From Holophagales bacterium (GTDB lineage: Bacteria; Acidobacteriota; Thermoanaerobaculia; UBA5066): a stretch of DNA of 64,000 bases. How positions within the stretch are numbered: position 1 is the stretch's first letter; every line of letters begins with the position of its first letter. The notes under the pieces are model-generated. The model was given only the letters and a program-made list of their open reading frames with translations. It was not told the DNA's origin and did no database searches. The position numbers and the translations under genes are program-made. Location of the stretch: NCBI GenBank assembly GCA_016716705.1, contig JADJVF010000009.1, positions 1 through 64,000 of the forward strand, given 5' to 3'. Below are positions 18,187 to 27,252 of the stretch, piece after piece.

Positions 18187-18624
18187 ATGCTGAGACGGCG
18201 ACTGCGGCAGCTGATCGACGATGAGGCGGTGAAAGCCGCCATCGGGGAGGCCGAGCGCGGCACCACGGGCGAGATCCGGGTCTCCGTCTCGACCTTCTTC
18301 TGGGGCGACGTGAGGAAGACCGCCGAGCGGGCCTTCGAGCGCCTCGGCATGACCGCCACCGCCCGCCGCAACGGCGTCCTCTTCTTCCTCGTCCCCTCCC
18401 GCCGGAAGTTCGTCGTCCTCGGCGACGAGGGAATTCACGAGAAGGTCGGGCAGGCCTTCTGGGACGACGTCACGGCCGCGGTCGCAGGCAGATTCCGCGA
18501 GGGCGACTTCACCGGCGGCCTCGTCCACGGCGTCGCCGAGGCGGGGCGCGTCCTCGCGCTCCACTTCCCGCGGGAGGACGCCAACCCCAACGAGCTCCCG
18601 GACGACGTCGATTTCGGGGAGTAG
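18187..18624 (+). CDS. Second TPM-domain protein, cytosolic type
   Basis: This 145-residue protein lacks a signal peptide and consists of the TPM domain alone. It shows RQLIDDEAVKAAIGEAERGTTGEIRVSV, LGMTATARRNGVLFFLVPSRRKFVVLGDEGIHEKVGQAFWDDV and the acidic end. The TTGEIRVSV and GDEGIHEKV motifs are those of the bacterial YgcG-like subgroup. TGAGGT precedes the ATG, 7 bases after the first TPM gene. The three-gene set ends here, converging on the AAA gene with only 8 bases between the stop codons. Confidence 0.88.
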   Translation: MLRRRLRQLIDDEAVKAAIGEAERGTTGEIRVSVSTFFWGDVRKTAERAFERLGMTATARRNGVLFFLVPSRRKFVVLGDEGIHEKVGQAFWDDVTAAVAGRFREGDFTGGLVHGVAEAGRVLALHFPREDANPNELPDDVDFGE

Positions 18625-18632
18625 CCGGTCCC

Positions 18633-20484
18633 CTACCTCCGCGTCCCGACCGTCGCCCTGAGCAGCCGGAGGCGCACGTCCAGCTCCTCGGGCGTCATGT
18701 GGGCGTATTTCGGCGGGAGGAGCCTGCGGCTGGAGGCCTCGAAGACGGCGAGGAGCTCCATGTACTCGAGGAGCTCGGCGTCGCGCGAGGGGAAATAGTC
18801 GGACGCGGCCTTCTCGAAGTGGGCCGCGGTGACGGACGCGTCGCCGCCCGACTCGCGCGCCGCATCGTCGTTCGCCATGAGGACGACCGCCTCGACGTCG
18901 GCGTTGCTGTAGCCGACGAGCTTCGCCGAGAAGGTGCCGCGGATCGTCGTGAAGTCGACGTCGCTCTTCACCCTGTTCTTCTTCACGAGGGCCTTCGCGA
19001 CCGCCTCGACCTCCTCGGGCGTCTGCGAGTAGAGGAACGGGATCTTCCGGTCGAGCCGCCCGGCGCGCTTCAGGTCGACGTCGAGCTTGTCGGGGCGGTT
19101 CGTCATGACGAGGAAGAGGATCCGGCCCCGGTTCGACGTGTCGGACATGAACTCCTTGATCCGCGCGATGACGCGGCTCGAGGTGCCCCCGTCCCCTTCC
19201 CCGTCCGTGTTTCCGAAAGCCCGGTCCCCCTCGTCGATGATGACGACGACCTGCCCGATCGCCTTGATGACGGTCAGGATCCGCTCGAGGTTCCCCTCCG
19301 TCGCCCCGACCCACTTGGAGCGGAAGTTCTTCAGCTTGATCGTCGGGAGGCCGCACTCCTTCGCGAAGGCCTCGGCGACGAACGTCTTTCCGGTCCCCAT
19401 CGGGCCCGTGAAGAGCATCCCCATCGGGACGCGGCTCGTCCGCCCCTCGCGGATGTTGTCGGCCAGGACGAGGAGGTCCTTCTTCACCTCTTCCATCCCG
19501 CCGACGACGGAGAAGTCGTGCTGCGGCTCGACGAACTCGACGAGGCCGAAGCACTCCCGCTCGAGGATCTCGCGCTTTCTCTTCGAGATGAGCCGGTCGA
19601 CCTCCTTGCGGGCCCTCTCCGAGGCGTCGGCGGCCGCCGCGATGGCCGGGTCGGCCGCACCCGGTGCGAGGAGGGCGCGGATCTCGTCGCGCGAGAGGCC
19701 CGACGTCAGCTGCGAGAGCTTCTTCGCCCGCTCGGAGGCGTCGGCCGCGGTGCCGAGGAGGCCGGAGATGAACGCCTCGCGCTCGGAACGATCCTCCTCG
19801 GCCGGCGGGGGCGGCGCGAGGATCGCCTCGATCTGGAGGAGCTTGAGCCCCGCCGTCAGGTCGGCGTAGCGCTCGGCCTCCTTTCTCGGAGAGGCGGGCG
19901 TCGACGATCCGCGCGGCGGCACGCCGGGTCTCGCGGTCGGGCATCGGGACGTCGACGACGGCGACCTTCGGGTTCGAGACGAGCTTCGGGGAGAGCTCGG
20001 CGAGGTTCTCGGCGACGAGGAGGACGACGTTGTCCTGCTTCTCGATCTGCGGGAGGAACGACCAGCGGTGGAGCGTGACGATGGAGGCGCGGTCGAGGTC
20101 CCCCTGGAACGACGCGTCGCCCGCGGGGGCGATCGTCTCGGCGTACTCGACGACGACGCCCACCTTCCGCGACGTGACGAGGAGCCGCTCGAGCCCCGCG
20201 AGCGCCTTCTCGCGCGGCGCCTCGCGCATCAGCTCGGCCTGCGCCTCCGCCTCCTTCGCCTTCTTCACGAACCTCACGCCGGTCGCCAGGTTGTAGACGG
20301 CGATCGTGTCCCTCACGTCCTTCCAGAAGACCTCGGTCAGGAACTCGGTCAGCGGCTTCAGCGCGCCGTCGACGTGGACGAGGTCGTGGACGTTGCCGTG
20401 GAGGACGAAGAGGACCGCCTCGTTCCGCAGGTAGCGGCGGCGGAGGTCGTCGGCCCAGGCGGGGAGGATGCGGGCATCGGCCAT
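18633..20484 (-). CDS. AAA+ ATPase with degenerate N-terminal AAA-like domain (frameshift near 19882)
   Basis: The joined protein has about 616 residues. The N-terminal half (to about 200) has AAA-like strands (VVVEYAETIAP; NVVLLVAENLAELSPKLV) but no Walker A. After KSEK-type sequence the frame shifts at TTT 19882-19884. The C-terminal half is a classical AAA domain with Walker A GPMGTGKTF (about residue 360), Walker B VVVIIDEGDRAF, and NRPDKLDVDLKRAGRLDRKIPF with the arginine-finger region. This architecture resembles Ycf46-like or Vps4/FtsH-clade remodelling ATPases. It is the last gene of the module that starts at 26176. I infer it remodels a protein assembly at the membrane, with the PspA-like protein as the obvious candidate; that is untested. 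Confidence 0.85.
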
Positions 20485-20514
20485 GGAAGGCTCCTTGGGA
20501 GAGGCGTGCTTGGA

Positions 20515-21441
20515 TCAGGGGTTCGAGAGGCCGGAGGCCTCGAGCATCGCCTCGGTGTCGCGGGCGGACTGCTTGATCGCCTCGACTCCCTCGAGGAGCT
20601 CGTCGAGCTGGCCGGAGAGCTCCTTGGGCGACTGCATGGTGACGATCTGGTCGGCGATGAGCTGGAACGTGTTCTCGATCAGGTCGAGCTGGCCGCGGGC
20701 GACGCCCATGTAGCTCTGGATCTCGTGCATCCGCTCCTGGCGCTTCACGACGATCGCGAGGTTCTTCTGCGAGATCTCGGTCCGCTGGTCCTCCGGCTTG
20801 CCCCGGCGGACCTCGGCCGCGTAGCGCTCGACGTCCCGCGCGAGGACGCGCTCGTCGACCGAGTCGAGGTAGGACGCGTAGCGGCCGCAGGTGAGGGCCA
20901 TCTCGACGAATGCGCCGACGAGGCGGTCGGTCTTCACGAGCTCGCCCCGGAGGAGCTCGCCCGTGAACGTCGGGTTCTGGGCCGCGAGCTGCTCGATCTC
21001 CTTCCGGCGAGCCACGAGGGCCTCGACGCGCTCCCGGTCCGCCTCGGGAAGGCCGGCGATCAGGCGTCCCCGCTCCTCGGCCTCGATCGCGTCTTTCAGC
21101 TTCGCGAAGCGGGGGTCCCAGAGGAGGTGCCGGAGGCGCTTGCTGTCGGGGGCCCAGAGGAGCCAGAGGACCTCGAGGCCGACGGCGCCGAGGATCGGGA
21201 GCGGGTTGAGCGTCAGGAGCGAGGCGGCAGCCGCTCCGCCCAGGAGCGAGAGGTTGTAGGGGTTGAGGAACGCGGCCTTGACGTACGACGTCTGCCCGAA
21301 CGCCGCGTCGGCCGCCTTCCCCTTCATGAACCCGATCGCCGTCTCCTTCGCCGCGTCCCGGATGGCGGGCGAGACGCCCGAGCGGGCGGCGGGGCGCTGC
21401 ACCGTGGCGGCCTTCGGTCGGGTGACCTGCTGCTCCGCCAC
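20515..21441 (-). CDS. Unrecognised membrane protein with coiled coil
   Basis: The 308-residue protein begins with a polar tail (MAEQQVTRPKAATVQRPAAR). A hydrophobic hairpin lies at about residues 58-95 (NLSLLGGAAAASLLTLNPLPILGAVGLEVLWLLW), and the rest is long charged helices, including ERVEALVARRKEIEQLAA and a C-terminal segment QLDLIENTFQLIADQIVTMQ likely to form coiled coils. I do not recognise a named family. The start is a GTG with GAGAGG close by. It lies 12 bases after the ABC ATPase gene and 30 bases before the AAA gene, inside the module. Its topology would suit a membrane scaffold linking the ABC or PspA components to the ATPase, which is speculation. Confidence 0.7.
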   Translation of the reverse strand: MAEQQVTRPKAATVQRPAARSGVSPAIRDAAKETAIGFMKGKAADAAFGQTSYVKAAFLNPYNLSLLGGAAAASLLTLNPLPILGAVGLEVLWLLWAPDSKRLRHLLWDPRFAKLKDAIEAEERGRLIAGLPEADRERVEALVARRKEIEQLAAQNPTFTGELLRGELVKTDRLVGAFVEMALTCGRYASYLDSVDERVLARDVERYAAEVRRGKPEDQRTEISQKNLAIVVKRQERMHEIQSYMGVARGQLDLIENTFQLIADQIVTMQSPKELSGQLDELLEGVEAIKQSARDTEAMLEASGLSNP

Positions 21442-21453
21442 GCCTCTCTCGTC

Positions 21454-22260
21454 CTACGCCGCCGGCTGCGGGGCGTAGAGCATGTCGAGGAGCTTCTTCT
21501 CGATCGCCCGGAACTCGTTCGACGACTTCAGGTGGATGTCGCGCTCGGCGAAGCTCGGGATGTCGACGCGGTGGAGGATCCGGGCGGGCCTCGAAGAAAG
21601 GACGTAGCAGGTGTCGGCGAGGTAGACCGCCTCCGAGACGTCGTGCGTGACGAAGAGGATGGTGTTGTCCTCGACGCGCGAGACGTCGAGGAGGAGCCCC
21701 TGCATCCCCCAGCGGGTCATCGGGTCGAGCGCCCCGAACGGCTCGTCCATCAGGACGACGCGCGGCTTGTTGACGAGCGTCCGCGCGATGGCGACACGCT
21801 GCTTCATTCCGCCGGAGAGATCCTTCGGCAGGCGTCCGGCGAAGTCGAGGAGGCCGACCTCCTTCAACACCTCGCGCGAGCGCTCGCCGCGCTCCTTCGG
21901 CGCCACGCCCTGGAGCTTCAGGCCGTACTCGACGTTCTCCTGGACCGTGAGCCAGCCGAACGACGTGTAGGCCTGGAAGACCATCCCGCGGTCCCGGCCG
22001 GGCTCGCCGACCGGCTGCCCGTCGAGGAGGACCTTTCCCTTCGTCGGCGGGAGGAGGCCGGCGACCGCCTTGAGGATGGTCGACTTGCCGCAGCCCGAAG
22101 GGCCGAGGAAGACGACGACCTCGCCGACCCCGGGCTTGTCGGCGATGTCGAAGGAGACGTCGCGGACCGCCTCGGTCTTCTCGCCGTTGCGCCCGACGTA
22201 GGTGACAGAGAGGTCCTGGACGGAGAGGCGCGGGAGCGCCGCCTGGGCGGTCCCGCTCAC
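21454..22260 (-). CDS. ABC transporter ATP-binding protein, nitrate/sulfonate/taurine type
   Basis: The 268-residue nucleotide-binding subunit has Walker A GPSGCGKST, the Q-loop MVFQAYTSFGWLTVQENVEYGLKL, the signature LSGGMKQRVAIARTL, Walker B VVLMDEPFGALDP and the switch VTHDVSEAVYLAD. It groups with SsuB/TauB/NrtD-type ATPases by the QAYTSFGWLTVQENV stretch. The GTG start at 22260 overlaps the permease TGA (GTGA). The transported compound is unknown. Being encoded between a permease with a tethered binding protein and two envelope proteins is unlike ordinary sulfonate uptake operons. Confidence 0.93.
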   Translation of the reverse strand: MSGTAQAALPRLSVQDLSVTYVGRNGEKTEAVRDVSFDIADKPGVGEVVVFLGPSGCGKSTILKAVAGLLPPTKGKVLLDGQPVGEPGRDRGMVFQAYTSFGWLTVQENVEYGLKLQGVAPKERGERSREVLKEVGLLDFAGRLPKDLSGGMKQRVAIARTLVNKPRVVLMDEPFGALDPMTRWGMQGLLLDVSRVEDNTILFVTHDVSEAVYLADTCYVLSSRPARILHRVDIPSFAERDIHLKSSNEFRAIEKKLLDMLYAPQPAA

Positions 22261-23054
22261 GACGTCGCCTCCCGCCAGCGGAACAGGAGCCGGGACGTCG
22301 AGGAGATGAGGAAGTCGGTCAGGAGGCCGATGCCTCCGATGACGAGGAGGCCCGCGAACGACCACGACGCCTTCTGGTGCGTCCGGGCCAGCTCGACCAT
22401 GTAGCCGAGACCGTGCTCGGGGTTCACCGCCTCGGCCAGGATGACGTAGGTCCACGAGATCGCGTTCATGACGCGGAACGAGTCGAAGATCTCGGGCGCG
22501 GCGGCCGGGAGGAGGACCGTCCGGATCACCTGCCCGCGCGAGGCGCCGAGCGTCAGCGCCGTCTGGACGTACTCCTCGGGAACGGCCCGGATCGCCGTGA
22601 CGACGACGGGGAGGAGGTAGACGAAGACGCCGAGGAAGAGGAAGGCGATCTTCTGCTTCTCGTAGATGCCGAACCAGAGGATGAGGAGCGGGATGAAGGC
22701 CGAGATCGGCATGTAGCGCAGCGGCGACACGATCGGCTCGAAGAGCCGGTTCACCGGCGTGAAGGCGCCCATGAGGATCCCGAGCGGCAGGGCGACGGCC
22801 GAGGCGAGGAGGAAGGCGAGCGCGATCCGCCGCGTCGAGACGAGGATCGCCTGCAGGAGGTCGTACTGGAGGAAGAGCTGGAGCGTTCCCTTCACGACCT
22901 CGGTCGGCGAGGGGAGGAAGTCGGCGGGCGCGAGGCCCCCGTAGCTCGCCACGCACCAGACGGCGAGGACGAGCGCCGGCATGACGAAGCCGAGGACGAG
23001 CGCCGTCGCCTTCGGCAACGGCGCCCGGAGCGCGAAGAGGCCTCGGGTACTCAC
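22257..23054 (-). CDS. ABC transporter permease, SsuC/TauC type
   Basis: This 265-residue inner-membrane subunit has six hydrophobic segments. The EAA loop for the ATPase reads YVQTALTLGASRGQVIRTVLLPAAAPEIFDSFRV, and PLRYMPISAFIPLLILWFGI is characteristic of the nitrate/taurine/sulfonate branch of binding-protein-dependent transporters. It starts with GTG 2 bases after the stop of the binding-protein gene and overlaps the ATPase gene by 4 bases, so the three subunits are translationally linked in the order binding protein, permease, ATPase. Confidence 0.93.
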   Translation of the reverse strand: MSTRGLFALRAPLPKATALVLGFVMPALVLAVWCVASYGGLAPADFLPSPTEVVKGTLQLFLQYDLLQAILVSTRRIALAFLLASAVALPLGILMGAFTPVNRLFEPIVSPLRYMPISAFIPLLILWFGIYEKQKIAFLFLGVFVYLLPVVVTAIRAVPEEYVQTALTLGASRGQVIRTVLLPAAAPEIFDSFRVMNAISWTYVILAEAVNPEHGLGYMVELARTHQKASWSFAGLLVIGGIGLLTDFLISSTSRLLFRWREATS

Positions 23055-23056
23055 GG

Positions 23057-24690
23057 TCAGTTCGTCGCCAGGACGACCTTGATGTCGGTCCGGCGGTTGA
23101 GCTGGCGGCCCGCTTCGGTGGCGTTGTCGGCGACCGGGTTCGCCGAGCCCTTCCCGATCGTCTGGAAGCGGCTCGCCTCGATGTTCGGGAAGTTCTTCAG
23201 GACGTAGTTCTTCACCGCGAGGGCGCGCCGCTCGGAGAGGAGCATGTTCGCGGAGGCCTTCCCGGTGGCGTCGGTGTTCCCCTCGACGCGCAGGTAGGTG
23301 TTCCCGAAGGAGGTCATCGTCTCGCCGAGGGCGTCGAGGACGAAGTACGAGCCGCCCATGATCTCGTCGCTGTTGGGCGTGAAGTGGATCTGGATCTGCT
23401 TGTTGATGATCGCCCGGTCCGAGGCCGACGGGGCCTTGGCGGCGACCTTCGGCTCCTCGACCTTCTGCGTCTGGTAGGCGGGGGCGAGGGCGGCGAGGAA
23501 GCGGGTGTCGGCCCAGTCCTTCGCGTTGACGGGCTTCGTGACGAGCCCCTTCTTCCGCCAGATGACGAACGCCGTGTCGAAGAGGGTGTCGTAGTGCGCC
23601 TTGCCGCCGGTCAGGCCGTAGAACTGTGCGTTGTCGGCGTACGGGGTGAGCTTGAGGCCCGAGAGCATCCCCGAGACGGTCTCCTCGTCGAGCTTGAGCG
23701 CCTTGCCGACGACGTTGTACGAGGCGGCCGGGTCGGCCTTCATCATCTCGATCCCTTCGAACCAGCCGTGGACGAAGTCGCGAACGGTTTCGGGGGAGGA
23801 GTCGATCAGGTCCTGCCGGGCGCAGAGTGTGTCCGCGATGATGTTCGTGGCGGCGGCCGTGGAGACGAGGACGTGCGCCTCGTCTCCGCGCGCTTCGACG
23901 GCCGAGGAGAGGTCCGGCTCCCAGGTCACGGCGGCATCGACCTGACGCGCCTTGAACATCGCGGCGGCGGCGGGAGCGTCCTGCGTGAAGACGATCGCCT
24001 TCTCGACGGAGGCCCGGTCCTCGGGGTCAGCCCCGACTGCGAGAGGAGGTAGAGAAGGAGGAAGTGCGAGGGCGTGAACTGCGTGCAGGCGACCTTCTTC
24101 CCCTTGAGACCCTCGATCGAGGTGATCGAGGCGAGGGAGACGATGCCGTCCCCGCCGCGGGACCAGTCCTGCAGGAGGATCGACTTGGCTTTCGCGTTCT
24201 GCTCGGCCAGGATCGACGCCTCGCGCGCCCAGTTGTCCACCGTGTTCCACATGATGTCGATGTCGCCCTTGCGGAACGCGGCGAGCTTGGCTGCCGGGTC
24301 CTCGAGGAGGACGAACTTCACGTCGAGGCCGTACTTCTTCGTGTAGCTCGAGGCCGGGGAGGGGTCCATGCCGGCGTTGAAGACGACGCCCGGCGCGTGC
24401 CCCGCCCAGGTGTTGATGCCGACGACGAGCGGCCGGCCGAGCTTGCCGGAGCCCGCGAGCGCCGCGCCCGTGACGCCCTCGGAGCCCTTGCCGCGCTCGG
24501 CGTCGGCCGGCGCGTTCTTCAGGGCCGCGAAGTCGGTCGACTCGACGGCGGAGGTCGAGCTGGCCCCGCCCCCCTTCTCGGCGCCGGCCCACTTGCGGAC
24601 CGTGTCTCCCTTGTAGTGCCAGAAGGCGTACCCGAGGACGCCGAGGACGACCACGGTGACGAAGAGTTTCGCGAACGGGGTGAGCTTCAT
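23057..24690 (-). CDS. Membrane-anchored solute-binding protein fused to OmpA C-terminal domain (frameshift near 24023)
   Basis: The protein has about 544 residues after joining frames at a GGGG run (24023-24026). An N-terminal helix (residues about 8-26, LFVTVVVLGVLGYAFWHYKG) has no cleavage or lipobox motif and probably stays as an anchor. Residues about 85-400 form an NMT1/TauA-like binding domain (VVGINTWAGHAPGVVFN; DIDIMWNTVDNWA; VDAAVTWEPDLSSAV). The last 120 residues are an OmpA/MotB-type domain (IQIHFTPNSDEIMGG ... LRVEGNTDATGKASANMLLSERRALAVKNYV ... NRRTDIKV), which in known proteins binds peptidoglycan. The protein would present the ligand site between inner membrane and wall. The ligand is unknown. 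Confidence 0.88.
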
Positions 24691-24793
24691 GTCCCTCTCC
24701 CTGACGGGGAGGAGGACGGGCGGCCCGCGACCGGGCCGTTCGATCCCCCTCCGTCGGAAACGCGGCCGGCCCCGGTTCCGGGGCCGGCATTCG

Positions 24794-25507
24794 TTACATC
24801 GTCTTCTGACCCTGGGCCGCCTGGGATGCGGCCCGCTTCGCCTTCAGCTCCGCGAGCTGCTGCTTGGCCTGTACGTCGCCCGCCTGCGTCTTGAGCGCCG
24901 CGAGCCGCCCGTCGAGCGAGGTCTCCGAGAGCTCCTTGCCGAGGTTCGCGGCGGCGACGGTCGTCTTGATGTGGTCGCGGACGTTCTCGAGCGCCTTCAC
25001 CTCGGCGTCGACCGAGAGGCCGTCGAGCTGCTCCTGGATCTTCAGGCGGGCCTGCGCCGACTGCATCCGGGCGAGCATCGTGTCGCGCTCGGCCTTCAGC
25101 TTCTTGATCTCGCCCTGCACCTGCAGGAGCGAGCTCTTGGCCGACTCGGCGTCCTTGGAGGCGGTGTCCATGTCGGCCTTCATCTCGGCGATGTCGGCCT
25201 CGAGCTGGTTCTTCTTCTGGATCAGGATGACGGCGAGGTCGTCCTGGGCCGTCTCGACGGCCGCGTTCAGCTCGGCCTCGGTCTGGGCCAGCTCGCGCGT
25301 CGCCTTCTTCAGGCGCTCGTCGATGTCCTCGCGGCGACGGATGATCGACGCGGTCGCCGTCTTGAGCTTCGTGTACTTCTCGACCATCGAGTTGATGGCG
25401 TTCTCGTAGGCGATCTCCGGGTGCTCCTTCTCGACGTCCGAGATCCAGATCGAGAGGAACCCTTTCCAGAGGTTGCCGATCCGTGCGAAGAAACCGACGT
25501 TGGCCAT
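24794..25507 (-). CDS. PspA/IM30 (Vipp1) family protein
   Basis: The 237-residue protein is almost entirely helical. It begins with an amphipathic region (GFFARIGNLWKGFLSIWISDVEKEHPEIAYENAINSMVEKYTKLK) like the membrane-binding helix of PspA, followed by a long coiled-coil hairpin (about residues 45-180). PspA and Vipp1 are bacterial relatives of ESCRT-III; they form ring and rod polymers that bind stressed membranes. AGGAAGG precedes the ATG. It is the second gene of the module, after the unnamed coiled-coil protein. No PspF-, PspB- or PspC-like regulator is visible nearby. The start and orientation are clear; the role in this module is inferred. Confidence 0.88.
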   Translation of the reverse strand: MANVGFFARIGNLWKGFLSIWISDVEKEHPEIAYENAINSMVEKYTKLKTATASIIRRREDIDERLKKATRELAQTEAELNAAVETAQDDLAVILIQKKNQLEADIAEMKADMDTASKDAESAKSSLLQVQGEIKKLKAERDTMLARMQSAQARLKIQEQLDGLSVDAEVKALENVRDHIKTTVAAANLGKELSETSLDGRLAALKTQAGDVQAKQQLAELKAKRAASQAAQGQKTM

Positions 25508-25510
25508 TCT

Positions 25511-26176
25511 TCAGTCCTTCCTCTCGGGCGCGGGCGCCGGCTCGATGAGCCGGGGGGATTCCTTGACCACCCGCGCCACCTCCTCCTGCCCGAAGAACTC
25601 GAGGACCTTCTGGACCTCCAGCTTCTTCGAGTTACAGCTCGTCTGTACGGACGCCTGCTCCTGCAGTTTCCGGTCGAGGATCTGCCGCGCGTCGGCGATC
25701 TTCTGCTCGTAGCCGGCGACGATCGTCTGGACCTCGCGCGCCATCCCGGCCGTGTCGGCCGCCGTCTTCCGGAGGTACCCCTCGAGCGCCTGGATCGACT
25801 CGACCCCCGCCTCGATGATCTTGTCGACCGGGACCCCGAACGCCTTGAGCGAGGCCTCGACGATCTGCTTCCTCACGGTCGGGTCGGTGCCGGGCGGGAG
25901 GCTGCCGAGGAGCGCCTGGGCCTTGGCGAAGAGGTCCCGCTCGGAGGCGTCGACTCCTGCGGCGTCGAGGACCCCATCGAAGTCGACCTTCCCCCCGGAG
26001 GGGGCCGGCGGCTCCGTCACGAAGGCCGCGGGCGCGGGCTCGGGGGGCGCAGATGTGGACGCATCCCCCTCCGGCGGGAGAGCTTCCGGCTCCGTGGGGG
26101 AGAGGGACGCTTCGCCCCCTTCCTTCACGACGAACCAGCCGAGGACGGTGTGACCCCAGGTTTTCTTGTCGCTCAT
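25511..26176 (-). CDS. Unrecognised coiled-coil protein, first gene of the PspA module
   Basis: The 221-residue product has a short N-terminal motif (KKTWGHTVLGWFVVKEGG), a Pro/Glu/Ala-rich linker (about residues 25-70), then helices (LFAKAQALLGSLPPGTDPTVRKQIVEASLKAFGVPVDKIIEAG) and a coiled coil (GYEQKIADARQILDRKLQEQ). I cannot name the family. The ATG at 26176 is chosen over an upstream frame extension because the WG-rich N-terminus begins there. It ends 3 bases before the PspA-like start, so the two are tightly linked and may interact through their coiled coils. TAAGAT lies 19 bases before the start on the same strand. Confidence 0.7.
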   Translation of the reverse strand: MSDKKTWGHTVLGWFVVKEGGEASLSPTEPEALPPEGDASTSAPPEPAPAAFVTEPPAPSGGKVDFDGVLDAAGVDASERDLFAKAQALLGSLPPGTDPTVRKQIVEASLKAFGVPVDKIIEAGVESIQALEGYLRKTAADTAGMAREVQTIVAGYEQKIADARQILDRKLQEQASVQTSCNSKKLEVQKVLEFFGQEEVARVVKESPRLIEPAPAPERKD

Positions 26177-26195
26177 GTTTGGTTCCGAATTCGGG

Positions 26196-26201
26196 ATCTT
26201 A
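26196..26201 (-). promoter_or_regulatory. -10-like TAAGAT for the PspA/ABC/AAA module
   Basis: On the minus strand TAAGAT lies 19 bases before the first ATG of the seven-gene module, in the 83-base gap shared with the divergent desaturase gene. No convincing -35 box or sigma54 GG-N10-GC element is visible. Confidence 0.35.
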
Positions 26202-26259
26202 TCAAGCGGAGCCGCCCGAATCCGCTCCCCGTGCACTTCGTCGTAAAGTCGAGGACGGG

Positions 26260-27252
26260 ATGAAGGCCGGGCACTACAACCGTTCGATCGGCGACCTGAA
26301 GCGGCGGCTCACTTCCGCCGTGCCGCACGAGGTCCTGAAGGAGCTCCACAGGAAGGACCCGGTCCGCCATTTTGCGGTCGTCCTCCGGCAGGCGGTTCTC
26401 TTCGCGGGGGCCTTCGCGGCCGGCTGGGCTTTCGAGAGTCTCTGGGTCCGGATTCCGGCGGCCCTCGTCCTCGGCTTCTGCGTCTTCGACGGGACGGTTC
26501 TCCTCCACGAGGTCGTCCACAGGGCCGTCTTCCGGACGGAGCGGCCGCTCGGCTACCGGCTTCTCGGCCTTCTCTACGCCCTCCCGTCGGGAATCTCGCC
26601 GACGCAGTTCACCCGCTGGCACCTCGACCACCACGCCGAGCTCGGCTCGGCCGAGGACGACCCGAAGCGGGCCCACCTCTCGCCGAAGCGGAACTCGAGG
26701 TGGCTGAAGCTCCTCTACGCGACGCCGGCCCTCTTCCCGATCTACTTCCGCGCGGCCCGGAAGGAGACGGCGACCTACCCGGCGCCGGTCCGGCGGACGA
26801 TCGCCCTCGAGCGGCTCGCCGCGACGGCCCTGCACGTCGGGGTGGCCGCCGGGATCGGCGTTCTCGGCGGGTGGGAGCGGCTCGTCTGGCTCTGGGCCGT
26901 CCCGGTTCTCCTCGTCTTCCCCCCCGCTTTCACGCTGAACCGGCTCGGCCAGCACTACGACGTCGTCCCGGAAGAGCCGGCGAAGTGGGGAACGCGGATG
27001 GCCCGCTCCCGCTTCTGGGAGGTCGTCTACCTCTGGTCGAACTACCACCTGGAGCACCACTATTTTCCGACGGTACCGTTCTACCGCCTCCGGCAGCTGA
27101 ACGCCGCGCTGACCCCGTTCTTCGACCGGGAAGGCGTGCGGGACCGCCGCTACCGGGATCTCCTGCTCGACTGGTTCGTGAGGAACCGCGCGCCGCACAC
27201 GGACTGGAGCGCCGCCGCCGGGCCTCGCCGTAATAGACTCCGGAACTCCCAC
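26260..27252 (+). CDS. Membrane fatty acid desaturase family protein
   Basis: This di-iron membrane enzyme of the FA_desaturase family has the three histidine boxes HEVVHR (about residue 86), HLDHH (about residue 124) and HLEHH (about residue 268), separated by hydrophobic segments. The likely role is introducing double bonds, or a related hydroxylation, in membrane lipids. The ATG at 26260 follows GAGG. The reading frame has no stop before the next gene: it runs on through 27253 into the NtrC-type regulator. In a neighbouring frame TAA TAG occurs at 27231-27236, directly after the last family-like residues, so a small indel may have removed the true stop. I end it at the regulator start; the true end is probably about 27233. 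Confidence 0.75.
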
